Shown: positions 1 to 6,225 of the stretch, piece by piece
Numbering within the stretch: position 1 is the first letter of the stretch
How the letters are laid out: every line of letters begins with the position of its first letter
Assembly: GCA_019693395.1 (NCBI GenBank)
Contig: JAAMXP010000433.1
Coordinates: 1 to 11,673 of the forward strand
DNA: 11,673 nt
From: Ettlia oleoabundans
Taxonomy: Eukaryota > Chlorophyta > Chlorophyceae > Chlamydomonadales
Direction: 5' to 3'
The notes under the pieces: model-generated
Database searches by the model: none
Seen by the model: only the letters and a program-made list of their open reading frames with translations
Told to the model about the DNA's origin: nothing
Made by a program: the position numbers and the translations under genes

Positions 1-104
1 CCCATCATCGCCCTCATATTTGCCATAGGAGTCTGTTGATGTGGGGTTGTCTCACGCATGCATCCTGCGCCACACCTCCCGCCGCTTTGTGCCAATTCGC
101 GCAG
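1..104 (+). other. 3' part of an intron of the Cwc2-like gene
   Basis: This stretch precedes the first recognisable coding exon. It ends in a pyrimidine-containing tract and a CGCAG 3' splice site at 100-104, after which the frame reads (E)ILDVRWANDD. The open frame continues upstream to a methionine at 41, but that extension does not look like RRM sequence, so I treat it as intron. Reading it as exon instead cannot be fully excluded. Confidence 0.5.
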
Positions 105-1448
105 AGATTCTTGATGTGCGGTGGGCTAATGATGACCCCAACCCTCGGACAGTGGCACAGGTGCAGCAGGACCGAGAGGATGCCCTGAGGAGCGCATATG
201 CCAAGGCAAGCAGTGACCAGGAGGAATGTGTGCATATGTAATGCACTGGTGTTCATGCCGAGCACTCACCCAGCTACAATTCACAGTTCTGTTCTGTGTT
301 TTCTTTTGTTTCTATTATGGACTTTGGCCTGACGTCTGGCGCTTACCGCCTGCATTTACATATCCCCCAAATCTGCTCCATCCTCCCTGCCGACCTGGGG
401 TGCATGATGCCCTTGCCTTTGCCCGCTGCCTGCCTAACTTGGGCAGTCAATGTTGCGCAAAAACAGAGTTGAAATTGAAGTTATTGGCGCGTTTATAGCA
501 GATGCTGACGTGGCATGGCCTTGCTGACCTGGCGGCTGCAGGCTGTGAATGAGCTGGCACCCGACGCCAAGCGTGCGCGCATCCAGCAGCTTCACCTGGC
601 TGCAACCGTGCGCCCAGGTGTTGCCTCAGCATCCTATCCAGGTACGCGTGTCTGTGTGTGTGGTTTGGGAATTGGGAAGGCACCGGTGCCGGCAGCAGTG
701 TATGGGCGATCAAGATTGCGGAGTCGTTGCCTTGTGTGCCTTTGGCTGCTGTTGGCTGCAAGGTTTCAAGGGGTTGCTGCCGCCTGTGTCTTGGCAGCCT
801 GGCACTGAATAAGCTGATTGCCTTGCCGTATCCTTGATCCTGCTACTGCTGTATGGCTGTCCCTTTGCTTATCTTCTCCTATCTGATTCCGCCCCACCCC
901 TGCCCTGCACACCCATGCTTCTCCAACGCCGGGTCCTTACCCTATCTCGCCGCAATCCTATTGCAGACACGGATGCTCAGTATGGCGGCGGCGGTAATGC
1001 TGGCTACCAGCACCAGTACGAGGGGTGGGATCAGTTCCTGTACTACCAGCAGTACCGTGGGCAGCACAGCGTGCAGCAGGAGGCGACAGATGGTGGCGGC
1101 GGCGACGCAGCGGCGGATGAGGCGGCACAGTGGGCCGCATGGCAGCAGTGGCAGCAGCAGCACCTGGGCGGTTACTGCCCAGGAACTACTGGTGGGGCAG
1201 ATGATTATACGCGTTACCTGAGGCCTGGAGACCAAGCTTGGGAAGGGCAGGCGCAGTGGCAGGGCTCTCATGCCAATGCAGCAGCAGGAGAAACGCTAGG
1301 AGGCGTCGCAGGCGGAGGCGTGCATCAGGACCAGCAGTGGCAGCAGCAACCAAGTAAGGACGCGCAGCAGGATGCGGAAGAGGCAGCAGAGCAGGCGCTG
1401 GGCCTGATAGCGGGCTATGGCAGCGGCAGCGAGAGCGATGGCGGATGA
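105..1448 (+). CDS. CWC2: Cwc2-like pre-mRNA splicing factor, C-terminal part (3' exons of a split gene)
   Basis: Three exons are visible: 105-229, 542-641 and 967-1448, with TGA at 1446-1448. Phases match at both junctions (0, then a split Asp codon G/AC), giving about 235 residues. The segment VRWANDDPNPRT near the start resembles the last strand of the RRM in Cwc2-family proteins, where a V(R/K)WA-(N/E)-(D/E)DP-P signature is followed by a charged helix. Here that helix is QDREDALRSAYAKASSDQEE. The 159-residue last exon is rich in Gln, Gly, Trp and Tyr and ends GYGSGSESDGG, like the Ser/Asp-rich tails of these factors. Cwc2 binds the U6 snRNA catalytic core through a zinc-finger/Torus plus RRM module and works with the Prp19 (NineTeen) complex in the nucleus. 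The zinc finger and most of the RRM would be left of the window. The first donor (GTGCAT at 230) is weak; a CAG|GTGCAG site at 161 is a phase-compatible alternative that would drop the charged helix. A different RRM protein remains possible. Confidence 0.55.
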
Positions 1449-1589
1449 CGGGGGTGGCGGTCAACCTGCTGGCGAAAGCGGCAGCAGTGGGTCAGGGTTG
1501 TTATGGCGCTAACATGGGACAGCATCTGATTCATATCAATACGATTACATCAATCTCCTGTGGCTGGTTGACCCATCTGCCGAGGAAGG

Positions 1590-1620
1590 AACTTTGCAGG
1601 TCGAAAAAACTTTGCAGGTC
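1590..1620. repeat. Short direct repeat AACTTTGCAGGTC x2
   Basis: The 13-base unit AACTTTGCAGGTC occurs at 1590-1602 and again at 1608-1620, offset by 18 bases and separated by GAAAA. It lies about 140 bases after the Cwc2-like stop codon, in probable 3' flanking DNA. Function unknown; it may be a chance duplication. Confidence 0.8.
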
Positions 1621-1720
1621 CCCAAGCTAGGAGACGTTGCTATCCCCCCTTGGGCGCCGGCGCTCGGGAATGCCGGCCCTGCTGGGCCATGCTGTGAGAC
1701 CGCTGCTCTTGTTTGGCGCT

Positions 1721-1726
1721 TATATA
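1721..1726. promoter_or_regulatory. TATA-like element
   Basis: TATATA sits in the GC-flanked string GGCGCTTATATACACGCG. It is about 430 bases upstream of the chosen NELF-A-like start codon, so it could serve that gene with a long leader. Read on the minus strand it is TATATAAG, a better match to the TATA consensus, but no leftward gene is evident. Strand and use are therefore unresolved. Confidence 0.3.
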
Positions 1727-1924
1727 CACGCGTGGCTGTGTCTTGGAAGCTATGAAGTAGACGACAACGCTTGTTGAAGTGTTGCGAACAGCGTAAGCCG
1801 TCGCTTGAACTTTGCGTTCGCGGCCACTCGGCCTGGAAACACTGCCAGCCCATCGAGCTTCATCCTTCATACATCGCAGTACTGCATCATTGTTCCACAG
1901 GCAAGTAGTCTTCTTAGCGAGGTG

Positions 1925-2071
1925 ATGCCGGTGCACGAAGTGGACGCCGGCAGAGCCGCAATCTTCAGAGCCGGACTATTCAGGGCAAAGGCCAAAAGCT
2001 TTGTCTCCACTGTGCTGTCGGCTGCTGTGCGGGGTTACTACCCTGCCGCCATGCGCCGCCGCCGACACTAA
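1925..2071 (+). other. Possible upstream ORF (48 codons) in the leader of the NELF-A-like gene
   Basis: An ATG at 1925 opens a 48-codon frame ending in TAA at 2069-2071. It begins MPVHEVDAGRAAIF and ends in a basic RRRRH. The stop lies one base before an ATG at 2073, which is in frame with the NELF-A-like coding region. The arrangement fits an upstream ORF that could limit or direct ribosome flow to the downstream start. I do not recognise the peptide. It could also be an unrelated short gene or a chance frame. Confidence 0.3.
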
Positions 2072-2156
2072 CATGGGCTGCGGCACTGTGGTCGACTGCA
2101 GGGGAATTCGGTTGACCTGCGGTGTACATCAGAGCGAAAAACTGCGTGAGGCAGTG

Positions 2157-5100
2157 ATGTCGGACTTCACTCGCTTCGTCACCAGCAAGCTGAGCGGAGA
2201 GTGGAGCGCCGGCAACGTGTCAGGCGTGCTGACGGATGTGATCATTGAGGTGAATGCTGCCCCTGCCTGCCTCTACGTTCCTGCCTATCTGTCTGTGTTG
2301 TGTCCAACTCTTTTCCTTGCTATATGAGCTGGCTGTACTGGTATGGACGACAAGGCAGCAACGCATCATCAATTGGCGGTGTAGCTCCCGTGATACTCAT
2401 CCGGTCATGCCGCGATGCACCCATCTTCCTGCTTTCGTGTACCTCTTGGCACTTGTGTTGTCCACTGTGTCGTTATATCATGAAAGTTTTGGACAAGCTC
2501 AGAAATCCAACACGTTCTGAGCCTTCATTCTTCCCCTGATAGAGCCTTATGCACCTGCCTGCCTGCTGCCCGCTCACCTGCCCGCCTGCCTGCCTACCCA
2601 CCCATCTCTCTGCAGTACCTTGTGTCCGGGGAGAAGTGGGAGGGGCTGGACCCACTGGTGCGCTCCCGCCTGCTGCTGGCGCCCCTGTTCATGCGCAAGA
2701 AAGACCTGGCGGAGCTTCAACCGGCGCTCGCCAAGCTGGCAGCTGCAGGCGCCGCAGACAAGTGAGCAGTACCACAGCTGCCGCCGCTGTCGTGGGCAGT
2801 ACTGCCGCTGCAGGCTGTTTCTGCGCGTCGCCGTGTGCTGTTGCAGCTTTATGCCATTGTCAAGCTGTGGCACACCCACTGGCATCCATTTTCCACCAAC
2901 AGGTCATCTCGTGTTCGCGCCCCTGGTGTTGCGTGTTGGTGAACGCCGCACAACCCTGGTTTCTCACTAACCCAGTCCCCCTTCAGTTGCCTCAGCTGAT
3001 TCGGGGTTTAACCCCAATCCCCAATCCCCAACGCCTGACACATTCACCCTCTCACTCGCACCGTTTCTCCAATCGTTGATGCAGGGATGAGTGGGTTCGT
3101 GCCATGGCCCAGTCTGTGGGCGATTTTGACGGACGCCTGCACACCGACAGCCTCCTGGCTGGGTCCAAGCTTGTGGGGCGCACAGTGGAGGGCATGCAGC
3201 CGCTGATGGATGCGGCAGACTCACGCCTCTTCCACCCGCTGGAGGTGAATGAGGGCATACTAAACTCTGCTGGATTATTTAGTGTGGGGATTACTCGTGG
3301 TCATAGGTGATAACCCTGGTGTGTGGCGACTGCCTTTGCTGGTGTTTCAGATGCTGGGTTGTGTAGGTCTTAGGGCAGGGTTTGAGGCGCGGGCGGCAGC
3401 TGGTGGAATGGGGAGTTCGTGGTGCTTGTGTTTGTCTTGGTTGTGTTCATCAGTCCATTGCTTGTGTTTTATACTAAGCGCTAGTCATGCATCAGTGGGC
3501 GTGCTCTGTGCCCTTTCACCCCTTCCTTGGGTCATGGCTGGGAGTTGTAACAGTGGGTGTATGTGAGTAGAAGAGTTTGTCACGAGATTGGTGTGCGCCC
3601 TCAGCACTTGTCGCCCTCTGCATGGCTCTGCCTTGTTGCAGGAGGTGTACATGAACAAGGAGTTGCTGCAGAAGCTGCGGGGCAGCGCAGCAGCTGGTGG
3701 CAATGCTCAGCAGCAGCAACAGCAGCAGGGGGCGGCATCAGCGGCAGTTGCTTCAGCAGCACCCAGGCAGCACCACCATTTCCGCCCGCGGCCTGCCAGC
3801 GAAGCGCCCTCTCAGCGCCAGCCAGGCGGGATCTCCGCCCTGCTAGGAATTGTGGGCCGCCAGCAGCAGCAGCAGCAGGCGCAGCAGGGGCCACGACAGG
3901 GACAAGGCGTGCCAGCCCGCGCGGCGGCATCAGCGCAGCGAGTGTCACGGCTGGCAACATCCCCCGGCGGCGCCTCCCGCCCGGGCCGGCTGGTGGCGAC
4001 AGACATGGATAGCATGTTCCTCCCACGCAGGCCAAGCATGCAGCGGCCTGGTGGCGGCAGCCTCAACGTAAGCCACCGCCCACCGCCACTTCGCCAATCC
4101 TCTTTCCATGCTTGGATGGCTGGCGCTCTTTACAAAAGCTGCAGTCCAAAAGTCCTCAGCCTCCAACAACTTTTTTGCCCAAACAGGGCAGTTTAACATG
4201 AAGGTCTCGCCGGATTGGCTTACTGTACACTCTGCCTATGCGCCCACATCTGCCCACTGGTTTGCTGCATGGTGCAGGCCAGAGGTGTGCCGCAGGCCAA
4301 GCGTGCAGCCACACTGGATGTGGAGGCGGTGAAAGCCCTACACCAGCAGATGCAGGCGGAGCGGGAGAAGGCGGCGCAGGCAAGAATGCAGACGCGCAAG
4401 CTGGTTTGAACTGCCTTAACGCCAGCTGCTGTGGTGGTGGCGCTGCCTATTCTACACTGTGCAATGGATTGAATTGCTGCCGTGCCTGCCATGTGCACAT
4501 GGACCTTTACCGACTTTGACTAGCGCTGCTGATGAGCGGACTGTTACTCCCTGTCTTGCTGCCTTAACTGCTGTAGCTCTTCTTCTTATGTGTCGGCACT
4601 GCTCCTCATCATGATGCTGGTCACCTTCGTCATGTTGCTTTACCGGTCTGTTGGTATGGGCTGCAGGCAGAGCGTGAGGCTGCCGAGGCCGAGGCCCGAG
4701 CCAAGGCTGAGGCAAAGGCGGCAGAAAAAGCGGTGAAGGAAGCTGAGAAAGAGGCGGAGCTGAAGCGGCTGGCGGCAGCAAAGGCGGCCGAGAAGGAGGC
4801 TCGGGAGGCTGCAAAGGCAGCGAAAGAAGAAGAGAAGGCAGCAGCTAAAGCTGCACGTGCGCATGCGGGGGCAGCAGGGCTGGCAAACAAGGGGGCGCAG
4901 CAGGAGGAAGTGCTGCCGGCAAAAGAGGCGGCCAGGCAGGCTGAGAAAGCTGGCAAGGAGTGTCGCAAGCGCCGCGGTGGGTTGTTTTGGCAGACTTGTC
5001 GTCGCTTGCAACCGTTGCTGTGGGGCTGTCAGTTGGGGATGGCAAGCAACTGGTCAAGAGGATCTAGGCGGGGTGGCACACTCGCAATGCCATTGCTTGA

Positions 5101-5560
5101 GAAGAAGTCCCGCCTGGCAGCGTGCCAGCAGGCTGTCGATCCGCGGCCAATGCCTCCACTCGCTCCCCTGGCTGACCGTCGCCGTGCTGTGCTCTTCTAT
5201 GCTGTGCTTACCTGGCGTGTGGCTGCAGTTCCGAGCGAGGGTGGTGAGCCTCCAGCCAAACGGCCATCCAGTGGGGAAGGTGGCAGTGTGAGGGCCGACA
5301 CAGCAGGGCCAGCCTCTGCGTCTCGCAATACTGCCACCACAGCTGCAGCAGCCAGCACCCAGGCCCCCACTCTGCTGTCCCCTGAGGCGACTGCGGCGGC
5401 GCTGGGAGAAGCAGCACTCGCGGCGGCTGCTGATGCTGCGGGCATGCAGGTGGATGGAGCGGGGGCTATTCGCAGCGTGGAGGCCATGCACAGCTATCTC
5501 TCCGCGGCCTATGGCCAGCACTACAGCAGCAGCGACGAGGGAGAGGATCCAGATGTGTGA
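2157..5560 (+). CDS. NELFA: NELF-A-like negative elongation factor subunit (seven exons, 530 residues predicted)
   Basis: Exons: 2157-2249, 2616-2761, 3085-3244, 3642-4067, 4278-4403, 4667-4976 and 5229-5560 (stop TGA). All phases close. Residues 1-140 follow the N-terminal HDAg-like domain of animal NELF-A: a start close to a 'KLSGEW' segment, then VSGVLTDVIIEYL, then LDPLVRSRLLLAPLFMRKKDLAEL, then a DEWV helix, and finally HPLEEVYMNKELL. Comparable human stretches (from memory) are SPAVKLKLLLGTLHLPRRTVDEM and LPLECQYLNKNAL. Residues 282-293 (AKRAATLDVEAV) recall the human AKRRRKTLDAEVV region. The length is close to human NELF-A (about 528). The rest is low complexity: polyGln at 156-162 and 207-212, a Glu/Lys/Ala helix at about 318-400, basic clusters ECRKRR and PAKRP suiting a nuclear protein, and an acidic SSSDEGEDPDV end. 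NELF-A works in the nucleus within the NELF complex, stabilising paused RNA polymerase II with DSIF. The start at 2157 was chosen by homology; ATG 2073 is in frame and would add 28 residues. The exon 5 donor GTTTGA is weak; a GC donor at 4380 is an alternative. Confidence 0.72.
3012..3031 (+). repeat. Short tandem repeat (CCCCAAT) inside NELF-A-like intron 2
   Basis: Almost three copies of the heptamer CCCCAAT lie about 55 bases before the exon 3 acceptor, directly after GGGGTTTAACC. The unit is telomere-like in composition but does not match the usual green-algal telomere repeats (TTTAGGG or TTTTAGGG). Probably a simple intronic microsatellite. Confidence 0.75.
3708..3728 (+). repeat. CAG/CAA run encoding seven glutamines
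   Basis: Seven consecutive Gln codons (six CAG, one CAA) encode residues 156-162 of the NELF-A-like protein, just after the folded N-terminal domain. This marks the start of the disordered middle region. CAG runs of this kind also occur in the other two genes, so they look like a genome-wide habit. Confidence 0.9.
3861..3878 (+). repeat. (CAG)6 run encoding six glutamines
   Basis: Six pure CAG codons encode residues 207-212 of the NELF-A-like protein in the same exon as the seven-Gln run. The purity of the run suggests it may vary in length between strains. Confidence 0.9.
4977..5228 (+). other. Stop-free 252-base intron of the NELF-A-like gene
   Basis: The segment begins GTGGGT and ends CTGCAG. 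It is exactly 84 codons long and has no stop in the reading frame, so translation stays open whether it is removed or kept. I call it an intron because its translation (Trp, Cys and Arg rich, for example WQTCRRLQPLLWG) is unlike the charged and Ala/Ser-rich flanks. Removal joins ECRKRR to VPSEGGEPPAKRP, giving two nearby basic clusters. Confidence 0.6.
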
Positions 5561-6156
5561 TAGGATTGGGGCGCACGGCTGGGTGGTGGTTGCCTGGCAG
5601 CGCGTTGGGGGGCAGCGTTGCATTTTCCGCCTGTTGAGCGAGAGCAGTTGTGGATTTGGATGGACTGCTTGCTGCGGTTATAGCAAAACTACAATACTAT
5701 ATACCACACATATGGTAATATGCTTGGCAAATTTAAAGCCTGTTCTGGGAGGACTTGAGGAACCAGCTGGGCTGGACTGTACCAGCAGTGCAGGTCAGGC
5801 AGCACTGCCGCTTTGACAGGCATGTTGGATGCCGGTGGCGTATTGGGCAGGCGTGGCTAGTGATGACTGCGCAGCAACACATCAGGGGAATCCGTACTAG
5901 AGTGGGGCCCGAAATACGACAAGGTGAGTAGGCCGGGAAAACACCGGTTCGTCTGAGTTCTGCCCCCCACCTTCAAACTAGACATGTATCCGCAGTTCTG
6001 CAGGAACCCGGCATTAACCCGCTGTCCTTCGCAGTCTGCGCACAGCTGGTGTGCTTGAACGCACAACCGTCGTTCTCAACGGCATATCTATTTCTCTTTG
6101 CCACTTGAACAGCCCTCCAGCCCGCTAACCCGCCGCCGTGGGCCCGCCGCGGCCGG
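5561..6156. other. Intergenic region between the NELF-A-like gene and the receptor kinase gene
   Basis: No supportable gene lies in these roughly 600 bases on either strand. An AT-rich patch at about 5685-5740 (TATAGCAAAACTACAATACT and following) is the likely 3' end or polyadenylation region of the NELF-A-like transcript, although no TGTAA signal is present on the + strand. The right half should contain the promoter and leader of the kinase gene, but I see no clear TATA box. The last bases before the start codon are GC-rich (GCCGCGGCCGG). Confidence 0.55.
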
Positions 6157-6225
6157 ATGCGGTTGGCGCGCTTGGCATGCAGTCTGCTGGCCTCGTTGGC
6201 GGGTCTCCTATATACCTGTGCAGCG
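6157..6225 (+). other. Signal peptide of the receptor kinase
   Basis: The first 23 residues contain two arginines, then a hydrophobic core (LACSLLASLAGLLY) and a small-residue end (TCAA) suited to signal peptidase cleavage after about residue 23. Exon 1 ends two codons later at AGG|GTGAGC. This places the following domain outside the cytoplasm and supports the ATG at 6157 as the start. Confidence 0.75.

Larger units (their letters stand above)
1449..2156. other. Intergenic region: 3' flank of the Cwc2-like gene, promoter and leader of the NELF-A-like gene
   Basis: About 700 bases lie between the stop of the Cwc2-like gene and the chosen start of the NELF-A-like gene. I see no convincing gene here on either strand. 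It contains a short direct repeat (1590-1620), a TATA-like element (1721-1726) and a 48-codon open frame (1925-2071) best explained as an upstream ORF. The TGTAA polyadenylation signal common in green algae is not present on the + strand in this interval, so the end of the upstream transcript is not marked. Confidence 0.5.

Noticed and set aside
834..966. Extension of the last Cwc2-like exon upstream to an in-frame start at 834
   Set aside because: The preceding exon ends in a good GTACGC donor at 642 and joins in phase at 967 after TTGCAG. The 834-966 translation looks like intron.
1545..1936. Minus-strand frames in the gap before the NELF-A-like gene, with a TATATAAG box reading leftward at about 1720
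   Set aside because: The frames start upstream (to the right) of the TATA-like box, so the box could not drive them, and the translations look random.
3012..3031. CCCCAAT repeats as an interstitial telomere
   Set aside because: Fewer than three copies, and the unit does not match known green-algal telomere repeats. Likely a simple intronic repeat.
3601..4035. 144-codon minus-strand frame opposite NELF-A-like exon 4
   Set aside because: It is the reverse of the polyGln and Ala-rich exon. Its translation is a low-complexity Ala/Pro/Cys mix.
4630..5011. Two long minus-strand open frames opposite the NELF-A-like exon 6 (Ala/Ser/Phe-rich and Leu/Cys-rich translations)
   Set aside because: They are antisense shadows of the Glu/Lys/Ala-coding repeat on the + strand; the repeated GCC/GAG/AAG codons give few stops in reverse. 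No start context or family resemblance.
5561..6156. Possible tRNA or small RNA gene in the gap (a GGTTCGTCTGAGTTC string at about 5946)
   Set aside because: The string recalls a T-arm but there is no matching acceptor stem, anticodon arm or D-arm around it.
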